A stretch of DNA of 64,000 nt from a bacterium (GTDB lineage: Bacteria; JAUVQV01; DATDCY01), in contig DATDCY010000315.1 of the NCBI GenBank assembly GCA_036524115.1, forward strand, positions 1 through 64,000, given 5' to 3'. The translations under genes and the position numbers were made by a program. Below, in pieces: positions 43,835-51,116 of this stretch; within the stretch, counting starts at the first letter, position 1; every line of letters starts with the position of its first letter. Below the pieces are notes generated by a model. It was not told the DNA's origin and did no database searches. It saw only the letters and a list, made by a program, of their open reading frames with translations.

Positions 43835-45195
43835 TGCCCGGGCGGCTCTGGGCAAGGCTCGCGGTGCTCCTCCTGCTGGTCGGGGGCCTTTCCCTCGTTG
43901 CGATCGTCGTCATGCGGGCCGTCATCTTCCGGGAGTTCAGCGACTATCACGAAGGGGAGATGGCGGACCGCGTCCATTGGGTCACGGCGGACCTGGAGTC
44001 GACCTACGAGCGGGGCCGAGGCTGGAGCCGCCAACGGCTCGCCGAGGACGCGATCTGGGCGCTCATGCTCGGCATCGAAACGCGCGTCCTGGATGCCGGG
44101 GGCACGGAGTTGATGTCCACCAGGCGGGCGCTCCTGACCATGCCGGCGTTGAGCGCGGACCGCATCGCATCCATCTCCCGCATGAGCGAACCCTCCTCCG
44201 CCGGCGCCTTCCTGCCCTACCCGCTCCTTCTCGGCGGGCGGGAGCTGGGACGGGTCGAGGTGCGCTTTCTCCCATTCACGCGGCGCGATCTCTTCCTGAG
44301 GCGCTCGAACCGCCTCATCCTCCTGATCTCGCTCGTCCTCGGCGGCGTAGCGCTTGGTCTGAGCATCCCCCTCGCGCGCAGCTTCACCCGGCCGATCCTG
44401 CGTCTTGCGGAGGCGGCCGCCGCCATCGGCGAGGGCAATCGCGGCGCTCGCGTGCCGGTGCGGGGCAAGGATGAGCTGGCGATGCTGGCGCGGGACTTCA
44501 ACCGCATGGCGGAATTCCTCGAGAAGCAGTCCGAGCTGCACCGGAAGCTCTGCGCCAACATGACGCACGAGCTGCGCACGCCCCTCACCGCCATGCGCGG
44601 CGAGATCGAGGGGATCGCGGACGGTCTCATCCCGGCCTCGCGCGAGCAGCTCCAGTCGCTCCTCGAGGAGATCGACCGGCTCTCGCGCTTCGTGGCGGCC
44701 ATGGGCGAGCTCGTGGAGGCCGAGGCCGCGAGCCTCGGACTGCGCAAGACGCGTTTCCCCCTCGAACCCTTCCTCGAAGGGCTTCGCTCCCGGCATGAAG
44801 TGCTCTTCAAGGAAAAGGGCGTCCAGTTGTCAATATCGCCAGTCGGGGACCTCGAGGTCTACGCCGATCCCGATCGCCTCGTGCAGATCCTGCGAAACCT
44901 CGTGGCGAACGCCCTGGCCGCAACCGAGAGCGGCGGGCGGGTGACGGTCGGCGCCCGGGCATCCGGCGACGGCTTGAAGATCGAGGTCACCGACACGGGG
45001 CGCGGCATCGCGGCGGAAGACCTCCCGTTCATCTTCGAGCGGTTCTTTCGCGGGCGGCAGGGCGGCCTCGGTCTCGGGCTCACCATTGTCCGGGAGTTGG
45101 TCCAGGCGCACGGCGGGCGGATCGAGGTGGCGAGCGCACCGGGCCGGGGCACGACTTTCACCGTCATCCTTCCGGATTCGGGAATCGACGCCTGA
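43834..45195 (+). CDS. Sensor histidine kinase (HAMP, partner of the OmpR-type regulator)
   Basis: A 453-residue inner-membrane kinase. Transmembrane helix 1 is VLLLLVGGLSLVAIVVMRAV. A periplasmic sensor of about 120 residues follows, with no recognised ligand site. Helix 2 is LILLISLVLGGVALGLSIPL, then HAMP (RPILRLAEAAAAIGEGNRGA). The catalytic core has H-box NMTHELRTPLTAMRGEIEGI, N-box ILRNLVANALAATESGGRVT, G1 VTDTGRGIAAEDLPFIFERF and G2 QGGLGLGLTIVRELVQAHGG. It senses an envelope signal and phosphorylates the coupled regulator. The downstream secreted Met/Gly-rich protein and nearby multicopper oxidase hint at copper or envelope stress, but nothing in the sensor proves this. Confidence 0.95.
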   Translation: MPGRLWARLAVLLLLVGGLSLVAIVVMRAVIFREFSDYHEGEMADRVHWVTADLESTYERGRGWSRQRLAEDAIWALMLGIETRVLDAGGTELMSTRRALLTMPALSADRIASISRMSEPSSAGAFLPYPLLLGGRELGRVEVRFLPFTRRDLFLRRSNRLILLISLVLGGVALGLSIPLARSFTRPILRLAEAAAAIGEGNRGARVPVRGKDELAMLARDFNRMAEFLEKQSELHRKLCANMTHELRTPLTAMRGEIEGIADGLIPASREQLQSLLEEIDRLSRFVAAMGELVEAEAASLGLRKTRFPLEPFLEGLRSRHEVLFKEKGVQLSISPVGDLEVYADPDRLVQILRNLVANALAATESGGRVTVGARASGDGLKIEVTDTGRGIAAEDLPFIFERFFRGRQGGLGLGLTIVRELVQAHGGRIEVASAPGRGTTFTVILPDSGIDA

Positions 45196-45196
45196 T

Positions 45197-45235
45197 CTTC
45201 ACAAAGCTTCACAATCTGAACGCGCCCCCTTCACG
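45197..45235 (+). promoter_or_regulatory. CTTCACA direct-repeat box, candidate response-regulator operator
   Basis: CTTCACA occurs at 45197-45203 and 45207-45213, exactly ten bases apart. A third CTTCACG is at 45229-45235, about two helical turns further. Tandem half-sites with a one-turn period are the standard binding pattern of OmpR/PhoB-type dimers. The box lies just after the kinase gene and about 150 bases before the gene at 45386. Confidence 0.6.
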
Positions 45236-45385
45236 AGTCCTCGCTAGTTTCTCCTCATCCGCAAGAGCCGGGGAGGCGAGGCGGGAGGCAAGGCGAGGCA
45301 GGCGAGGCCCTGAGGCGGTTCCTCGGGGACTTCGAAGAGAGAGTTGGCAACAGATCACGAAAGACGGAAAGGAAGCGTGAGGAGA

Positions 45386-46099
45386 ATGAGAAACGCTGGA
45401 AGCAAGATGGTGTTCGCAGTTCTCGTGGCGGCGGGCCTGATGCTCGGGTCCGCAGGCCGGTCGCATGCCATGATGATGGGGTGGGGCGGCTGGACCGGCG
45501 GCTGCGGGTGGACCAGCGGCCGTGGCGGCATGATGACGGGCGCCGGCGGCTTCGGGATGATGAGCGGGGCGGCGGGAAAGCCCGTCGTGGGGCCTGACGG
45601 CACGGCGTACCTGGTGAGCGCAGTTCCGTCCGCGACTCCGGGCAGCACTCCCCGGTGGTCGTCCTTTCAGTCGCACCTTCTCGCCGTATCGCCAGCGGGC
45701 GGGATCCTCAAGCTGACGCTGGACGGGCTCGTCTCCAGCCCGGTGCTGAGCGACACCGACCTCATCGCCACGGCCTCACTGCCGAACACTGCCAATTACG
45801 TCATCAAAGCCAACGACGGAAACACGGCCGCGCAGTCGGTGATCTTCTGGCTTCCCGTGCCGCTTTCCTCGTCCTCGGTGCCGCAGGCGGTCCTGATGGA
45901 CGGCCGCTACGCATCCCAACCGGTGATCGCGAACAACCAGGTGTACGTCACGACCAGCAACTTCGGATTCGGGATGATGCAAGGGAACGACGTCTTCAAC
46001 AACACCTTCCCCAACTTCACCGTCGCGAACACGGCCAAGGCCTACCTCTACGTCTTCGCCATTGACGGCACGCTGGTTTCGCGCACCGTCCTGCAATAG
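45386..46099 (+). CDS. Secreted Met/Gly/Trp-rich protein, possible metal-linked envelope factor
   Basis: A 237-residue protein with a clear signal peptide (SKMVFAVLVAAGLMLGSAGR, cleavage near SHA). The mature N-terminus is a low-complexity MMMGWGGWTGGCGWTSGRGG MMTGAGGFGMM-type stretch rich in Met, with Cys and Trp, that might hold soft metals. The remainder is beta-rich (VVGPDGTAYLVSAVPS, HLLAVSPAGGILKLTLDGLV, VIANNQVYVTTSNFGFGMMQ, AYLYVFAIDGTLVSRTVLQ), resembling PQQ-like propeller blades. ATG 45386 follows GAGGAG. The CTTCACA box upstream suggests control by the two-component system. The family is not recognised. Confidence 0.65.
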   Translation: MRNAGSKMVFAVLVAAGLMLGSAGRSHAMMMGWGGWTGGCGWTSGRGGMMTGAGGFGMMSGAAGKPVVGPDGTAYLVSAVPSATPGSTPRWSSFQSHLLAVSPAGGILKLTLDGLVSSPVLSDTDLIATASLPNTANYVIKANDGNTAAQSVIFWLPVPLSSSSVPQAVLMDGRYASQPVIANNQVYVTTSNFGFGMMQGNDVFNNTFPNFTVANTAKAYLYVFAIDGTLVSRTVLQ

Positions 46100-46269
46100 G
46101 CGGGCAGCGACCGGTCCATCGTCGGCCGAGTGCCCGGTCGCAGCCGACGGCGGAGCCGGTTCGCCTGCACCGACAGCGGCCGTCTCTTCCCCGCAGCTGA
46201 GGGAAGGGGCGGCCGCATCAGGCGATGCGAAAGGTCGGCAAGGATGGCGCCCCTGCTTCGATCTGCCCC

Positions 46270-47142
46270 TTAGGAGAGAATACTCTCCTGATCGCGCAGC
46301 TTCAGGTGGGCGGCGATCGAGCGGGCGACGATGGGACTTGCCAGCTCCGGGGGGAGCGAGAGCTCCTTGAGGACGCATCTGGTCGTCTCCAGCGGGTCCG
46401 GCTTCGGGGATGTCCCCGCGCAGAGTCTGACCGCATCATGGATCCTCTGAAGATATCGAAGTCCCTCCTCCATGCTCGAGAAGATGGCGCTGCCCTTCCG
46501 CGGCTCGTCCCAGGAGGGAAGCAGGTAGCGCACGTCCTTGACCGCCATCAGCTTCCGGATCGAGCGGACCGAGGCCAGGACGTCATCGTAGACGGGCGGC
46601 TCACCGGGGACCGGGATGGCGTCTCCCGAGAAGAGCGCCTGGTAGCCCAGCAGCAGGATGGAGATCGAACCCGGCGAGTGGCCCGGGGTGTGGAAGACCT
46701 GCAGCTTCAGGCCGCAGCCGAGATCGAAGACCTCGCCATCCTCCAGCAGCCGGTCCACGGCAAGGGAGCCGGCCACGAGGGCGTCGAAACCGGGCACCGG
46801 TCTCTCCCGGGCCTGGAGCTGCACGTTCTCGATCCACGCCCTCTCCAGGGGATGCACGGCGACCGCGCATCCCGTCTCCCCCTTTATCGTCCGGGTCGCC
46901 CCGATGTGGTCCGGGTGGGAATGGGTCTGGACGATCAGCGAGATGTCGTCGACTCTCCGTCCCGTGACCCGCAGATAATCGAAGATCGCCTCCTCGGCGG
47001 AGGCCACGCCGCTGTCGATCAGGCAGACGCCGTTCGTGCCATAGATCAGATAGACGTACACGAACCTGTCGATCAGCGCCCCCGCGGGGGTGACGATCGT
47101 GAAAGGGACTTTGAGCGCATGAAGATGCTTGTTGATCTGCAT
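46270..47142 (-). CDS. Metallo-beta-lactamase-fold hydrolase (glyoxalase II-like)
   Basis: A 290-residue soluble hydrolase. It has the zinc signature TTH-type VQTHSHPDHIGATR (about residues 70-83), the second His HTPGHSPGSISILL, the bridging Asp in LFSGDAIPVPG and a late segment VRYLLPSWDEPRKG. The N-terminus (YVYLIYGTNGVCLIDSGV) is the usual MBL opening strand pair. Substrate cannot be read from the sequence; the C-terminal helices resemble general glyoxalase II-like enzymes. The gene is transcribed leftward, divergent from the multicopper oxidase, with 226 bases between the two starts. Confidence 0.9.
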   Translation of the reverse strand: MQINKHLHALKVPFTIVTPAGALIDRFVYVYLIYGTNGVCLIDSGVASAEEAIFDYLRVTGRRVDDISLIVQTHSHPDHIGATRTIKGETGCAVAVHPLERAWIENVQLQARERPVPGFDALVAGSLAVDRLLEDGEVFDLGCGLKLQVFHTPGHSPGSISILLLGYQALFSGDAIPVPGEPPVYDDVLASVRSIRKLMAVKDVRYLLPSWDEPRKGSAIFSSMEEGLRYLQRIHDAVRLCAGTSPKPDPLETTRCVLKELSLPPELASPIVARSIAAHLKLRDQESILS

Positions 47143-47368
47143 GACTCATTGTAGCAAGAGTCCGATGCAGGAAGCAGGGGCGGAAGAGGCGGCCAACGAA
47201 GAGGGGACGGACGGTCCTTCCAGCGCAATTTGCTGTGTTTGCCCCATGGTCCCCGCGATTCCCCGGCCATATGTTTTGACGCACCGCGGGAGAACCTCGG
47301 TGCCCGCATGGTGGCCGACCGGGTTGTGGTGACGCGGCGGCCAGGGAAACGGGGATGAGGAGAGGCTT

Positions 47369-49684
47369 ATGAGAAAGGGAACGATCCGGACGTTGGGAGC
47401 GTGGCTGGCGCTCATGGGGGGCGTGGCCATGGCCCCGGGGGGCGCCGCCGCGAGCGCGTTGACGCCCCAGACCTGGCTGCCGGGGGAGTGCGTGCCGCAG
47501 TTCAAGACTTCGCTGCCCGTCTTCGGCCCCGGCTACAACGCGGCGCTCCGGCGGGTCAACGCGGTCACGAACAGCAAGATCCTGGTGAAGATGGTGCAGT
47601 CCTCGCGGGCCGTGCTGCCCGACCCGCTGGCGGCTCCCTACAACGCCACGGACAACGCGGGGAAGGCCTGCCCGGCGCCGACCTACAGCCCGACGACGAT
47701 CTGGGCCTACGAGACCTGGACCGGCGACGGGACCAGGAAGCTCGCTCCGGCGTTCTGGCCGGCGGTGACGCTGGAGGCCAGACGGGGCAGGCCCCTCACC
47801 GTCACGTACGAGAACGACCTGCCGAGCTGGAGCGTCGACCCGACCTCGCTGCAGGGGTTGATCACGGTCGACAAGACCATCCACTGGGCCGATCCCCAGC
47901 GGATGATGATGATCTGCATGAACAACCCCACGGGCGTCGACCCGGTGACGGGGATCCGGTGCGACACGCCGTACACGGGACCGGTCCCGGCGGTGCCGCA
48001 CCTCCACGGCGGCGAGGTCCCGTCGGCCTTCGACGGCGGCCCGGAGGCGTGGTTCACGCCGACGGGCCTCAAGGGGAAGGCGTACCGCACGCTCGACTCG
48101 CCCGCGTCCAACCAGGCGATCTACCGCTACCCGAACGCCCAGGAGCCGGGGACCCTTTGGTTCCACGACCACGCGCTGGGGAGCACGCGCACGAACGTCT
48201 ACAGCGGGCTGGAGGCCTTCTACTTCCTCCGCGATCCGGCGACCGAGCCGGCGAACCTCCCAAGGGGCGCCTACGAGATCGAGATGGCCGTCCAGGACCG
48301 CCAGTTCGACACGAACAGCCAGCTCTTCTTCCCGGACGGCAGCGGGCCGCTGGACTGCCTCGACGCCTTCCTCAACCCCGTGCCGTGCAGCAACCTCAAC
48401 GGCCCGCCGACCAACCCGGGGACCCACACCTTCTGGAACCCCGAGTTCGCGGGTGACGTGGCCCTCGTCAACGGCTCGGCCTGGCCGGTTCTCAAGGTCG
48501 AGCCGCGGCGCTACCGCTTCCGCCTGCTCAACGGCAACAACGCGCGCGTCTGGAACCTGACTTTCGGCGCGGCCCCCGTCTACGCGATCGGCGCCGACGA
48601 CGCGTACCTCGACGCGCCGGCCCCGATCACCAGCGTCTTCATGGCCCCCGGCGAGCGCATGGACGTCATCGTGGACTTCACCGGTCTCTCCGGCCTGATC
48701 ACCGTGACCAACGACGCGCCGGTGCCGTTCCCGGCGGGGCTCTCGCCGGTCCCCTACACCGACCCGGTGCTCTGCCCCGACCCGGCCAATCCTTGCCCCG
48801 CTGACCAGCCCCAGATGGCGAGCGTCATGCAGTTCGACGTCTCGCTGCCGCTCGTCGGCACGGACACCAGCTGCAACCCGGCCGCGGCCCAGTGCGGGCG
48901 CGTCGTCCCGACCGTGCGGCTGACCAACGGCACCGGCGGCGCGATCGCCGCGGGCGTCAAGGTCGACAAGGTCCGGCGGCTGGTTCTCAAGGAGCACCAG
49001 GGGGCGGGCGGGCCGCTCGAAGTGCTCGTGAACAACACGCACTGGAACGGCCTGTTCTCGCCGCGCATCGCGGCGGACTTCCCGACCAACGGCATCAGCG
49101 AGCTGCCGCGGCAGGGCTCCGTCGAGCTCTGGGAGATCGTCAACCTGACCATGGACACCCATCCGATCCACACCCACCTGGTGCAGTTCCAGGTCCTGAA
49201 CCGCGAGAGCTTCGGCATGGCCGCTCCCATGGACTACCCCGCGGCCTGGGCGGCGGCGTTCGGCAACCCGCTGCCGGCGAGCCCGATCTGCGACAACCTC
49301 GACCCGCTCAACCCCTGCCCGGGCTACGGCCCCCCGCTGCCCTATGGCAACAACGGCGAGACGACCAGCCTGCCGAACGGACAGACCGGTGTGCGGGTCT
49401 TCGGCGGAAACCCCTCGCTGGCCGGCTACCTGATGGGTGACACCACCCCGCCCGCGCCGTGGGAGTCGGGCTGGAAGGAGACGGTGAAGGCCGAGCCGGG
49501 GAAGGTGACGCGCTTCCTGGCCCGTTGGACCCCGACGAGCGTCCCGGTCGTGCCCAACGTCTCCCTCGCGGGCCAGAACTTCTACCCCTTCAACCCCACC
49601 AAGGGCCCGGGCTACGTCTGGCACTGCCATATCCTCGACCACGAGGACAACGAGATGATGCGGCCGTACCTGGTCGCCAAGTAG
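47369..49684 (+). CDS. Multicopper oxidase (bilirubin oxidase/CotA-like), secreted
   Basis: A 771-residue three-cupredoxin oxidase with an N-terminal signal (TLGAWLALMGGVAMAPGGAA). The four copper-binding motifs are present: PHLHGGEVPSAFDG (about residue 210), WFHDHALGSTRTNVYSG (about 265), HPIHTHLVQFQVLNRE (about 594), and HCHILDHEDNEMMRPY near the C-terminus, with the type 1 Cys and axial Met. Together they form a type 1 site and a trinuclear site that reduce oxygen to water. Likely roles are metal oxidation (copper or manganese) or phenolic oxidation. It is longer than CotA (513 residues), with added loops. GAGGAGAGG precedes ATG 47369; a strong terminator follows. Confidence 0.95.
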   Translation: MRKGTIRTLGAWLALMGGVAMAPGGAAASALTPQTWLPGECVPQFKTSLPVFGPGYNAALRRVNAVTNSKILVKMVQSSRAVLPDPLAAPYNATDNAGKACPAPTYSPTTIWAYETWTGDGTRKLAPAFWPAVTLEARRGRPLTVTYENDLPSWSVDPTSLQGLITVDKTIHWADPQRMMMICMNNPTGVDPVTGIRCDTPYTGPVPAVPHLHGGEVPSAFDGGPEAWFTPTGLKGKAYRTLDSPASNQAIYRYPNAQEPGTLWFHDHALGSTRTNVYSGLEAFYFLRDPATEPANLPRGAYEIEMAVQDRQFDTNSQLFFPDGSGPLDCLDAFLNPVPCSNLNGPPTNPGTHTFWNPEFAGDVALVNGSAWPVLKVEPRRYRFRLLNGNNARVWNLTFGAAPVYAIGADDAYLDAPAPITSVFMAPGERMDVIVDFTGLSGLITVTNDAPVPFPAGLSPVPYTDPVLCPDPANPCPADQPQMASVMQFDVSLPLVGTDTSCNPAAAQCGRVVPTVRLTNGTGGAIAAGVKVDKVRRLVLKEHQGAGGPLEVLVNNTHWNGLFSPRIAADFPTNGISELPRQGSVELWEIVNLTMDTHPIHTHLVQFQVLNRESFGMAAPMDYPAAWAAAFGNPLPASPICDNLDPLNPCPGYGPPLPYGNNGETTSLPNGQTGVRVFGGNPSLAGYLMGDTTPPAPWESGWKETVKAEPGKVTRFLARWTPTSVPVVPNVSLAGQNFYPFNPTKGPGYVWHCHILDHEDNEMMRPYLVAK

Positions 49685-49700
49685 AAGAGACCACGCCGAG

Positions 49701-49741
49701 GCGGCGGGGGAGGGCCGGCAGGCGCGGCCCTCCCCCGCCGC
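49701..49741 (+). terminator. Hairpin after the multicopper oxidase
   Basis: GCGGCGGGGGAGGGCCG pairs perfectly with CGGCCCTCCCCCGCCGC around a seven-base loop. This is a 17-bp stem 17 bases after the stop. There is no T-run, but the stem is very stable. Confidence 0.7.
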
Positions 49742-49774
49742 GCGTTCAGCGGCGAGACCACGAAGGGAGGTTCA

Positions 49775-50179
49775 ATGACGACGAGGTTGGCGAAGGTCCT
49801 CCTGACCGTGTTCGCCGTGTGCTGGGCCGCGGCGGTGTGCGCCGACGCGCGGGCCGCGGACCAGAAGACCGAAGAGAGTTACGCTCTCGGTTACCAGTTC
49901 GGCGAGAACATGAGGAAGCTGGGCCTGTCCGTCGACCAGGAGGCGCTGGTCGGCGCGGTCCGGGACGGGCTGGGCGGCAAGGCCCCGACGATCGGCAAGG
50001 ACCGCTACCTGGAGGTCTACGAGATACTGCAGCGGCGGATCGTCACGATCCAGCAGAGGAGGGCCGCGGAGGCGAAGAGCGAGAAGGCCCCGCAGGGCCA
50101 GGGCGCGAACGCGCCGGCGGCGACCCCGGGAGGGACTCCGCCGGCGCCGCCCGCCGCCCCGGCCGGCACGGGCCGCTAG
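49775..50179 (+). CDS. Exported FKBP-type N-terminal domain protein without a PPIase domain
   Basis: A 134-residue protein with a signal peptide (LAKVLLTVFAVCWAAAVCAD). The mature part KTEESYALGYQFGENMRKLG, LSVDQEALVGAVRDGLGGKA is the helical dimerisation domain found at the N-terminus of FkpA/Mip-type peptidyl-prolyl isomerases. The sequence then ends in an Ala/Pro/Gly-rich tail (ATPGGTPPAPPAAPAGTGR) instead of the FKBP catalytic domain. No frameshifted FKBP domain was seen downstream. It may be a stand-alone chaperone-like module or a truncation product. GAAGGGAGG precedes ATG 49775. Confidence 0.75.
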   Translation: MTTRLAKVLLTVFAVCWAAAVCADARAADQKTEESYALGYQFGENMRKLGLSVDQEALVGAVRDGLGGKAPTIGKDRYLEVYEILQRRIVTIQQRRAAEAKSEKAPQGQGANAPAATPGGTPPAPPAAPAGTGR

Positions 50180-50228
50180 TGTCGTGTCTCAGAAGTGATG
50201 ATGATTTCGCTCGTTCACCAAGCCCGTC

Positions 50229-50271
50229 AAATCCCCCTTTCCCCCTTCGGCAAAGGGGGAAGGGGGGATTT
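50229..50271. repeat. AAATCCCCC...GGGGGATTT palindromic repeat
   Basis: The sequence AAATCCCCCTTTCCCCCTT, short spacer, CAAAGGGGGAAGGGGGGATT T is an almost perfect palindrome of about 43 bases. It lies between the convergent FKBP-N gene and the lipoprotein gene. Related, degraded copies lie at 721-759 and about 40,852-40,891. It is probably a dispersed REP/MITE-like element and could also act as a terminator hairpin. Confidence 0.75.
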
Positions 50272-50432
50272 CGAGGACACGACATGACTTTCGGAAGGAG
50301 ACACTGGCGCCGCGAGTGGCGGCGAGGTCGCCGGCTAGATCGGGGCACGCCAGTCGATCAGCTCCTTGGGGATGGTGCCGCGTCCCGTCGGCGCAGAAGA
50401 TCCGTGCCTCCAGGCCGCAGCCGTCCCGGCTC

Positions 50433-50747
50433 CTACTCCCTGTCGTGCCCGCGCTGCCTGCCCTGGCCGCGGTCGTCGCCCTGCCCGCCGCCATGGCCCT
50501 TGAACCTGACCTCTTTCGGGTAGCGGTCCCGCGGCAGCTCGGTCCACGGCCCGTTCCTTGTGCGCGAGTAGGACCAACTGTTGTTCTGGTAGTAGTAATA
50601 GTAGCCGCCGTGCTGGTAGTAGGGGTCGGCGTCCAGCACCACGATCGACGGCAGCGCCGGCACCACGGCGACGCCATAGCCCCCGCCCACGATGCACCCC
50701 GCGAGCAGCAGGGCCGCGATCACCTCGACGAGCAATAGCCTCTTCAT
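50433..50747 (-). CDS. Small Tyr/Gly-rich lipoprotein
   Basis: A 104-residue protein: lipoprotein signal VEVIAALLLAGC (lipobox L-A-G-C, Cys 18), then VPALPSIVVLDADPYYQHGG and YYYYYQNNSWSYSRTRNGPW, a pattern common in small envelope proteins (Y-Y-x-Q-x-x-x-W-x-x-S-x-x-x-x-G-P-W). The C-terminus is Gly/Arg/His/Gln-rich. The start at 50747 overlaps the upstream coiled-coil gene's stop by ATGA, so it is the last gene of a three-gene leftward operon. Confidence 0.8.
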   Translation of the reverse strand: MKRLLLVEVIAALLLAGCIVGGGYGVAVVPALPSIVVLDADPYYQHGGYYYYYQNNSWSYSRTRNGPWTELPRDRYPKEVRFKGHGGGQGDDRGQGRQRGHDRE

Positions 50748-51073
50748 CGGCTTCCCTTTCCCGGATGAACGTCGTCCCGCCCCTGTTCCTTGAACTTCGC
50801 CGCCGCGGCGCCCACGCCGGCCTTGAGGGCTTCCCAGGAGGTGTCGACCTTCTTCCTGGCGGCGTCCCACGTCTCTTCGCCCGCCGCGGCGAGCTCCGAG
50901 AGCCTGGCGCCGGCCTCGTGCATCCTTCGGTCGAGTTCCTCGAGCTGCCTGGTGACCTCGATCTGCGCGCCCGCCTTGGCCCCCGCCGCCTTCGCCTTGA
51001 GCTTGGCGACGTCGGCCTTCCACTCGTCCAGCTGCGCTTGATATTTCTGCCGGTACAGTTCCTTCTCGTTCAT
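50744..51073 (-). CDS. Small coiled-coil protein
   Basis: A 109-residue, charged, almost entirely helical protein: MNEKELYRQKYQAQLDEWKA, DVAKLKAKAAGAKAGAQIEV, LEELDRRMHEAGARLSELAA. It has heptad character and no signal peptide. The pattern resembles small sll1863-like stress-associated proteins found in many proteobacteria (recalled, not tested). It lies 43 bases after the FecR/DUF6600 gene and overlaps the lipoprotein gene by ATGA. Confidence 0.75.
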   Translation of the reverse strand: MNEKELYRQKYQAQLDEWKADVAKLKAKAAGAKAGAQIEVTRQLEELDRRMHEAGARLSELAAAGEETWDAARKKVDTSWEALKAGVGAAAAKFKEQGRDDVHPGKGSR

Positions 51074-51116
51074 CGCCAGTCCTCCCGTCGTGTTCCCTTC
51101 CGCCGTGTGGCCCGCG

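Noticed and set aside
46601-49642. A 1013-codon open frame on the minus strand opposite the multicopper oxidase
   Set aside because: It is the antisense shadow of a clear gene in GC-rich DNA: Arg/Val/Gly-rich, without motifs, and it runs on through the end of the real hydrolase gene in another frame.
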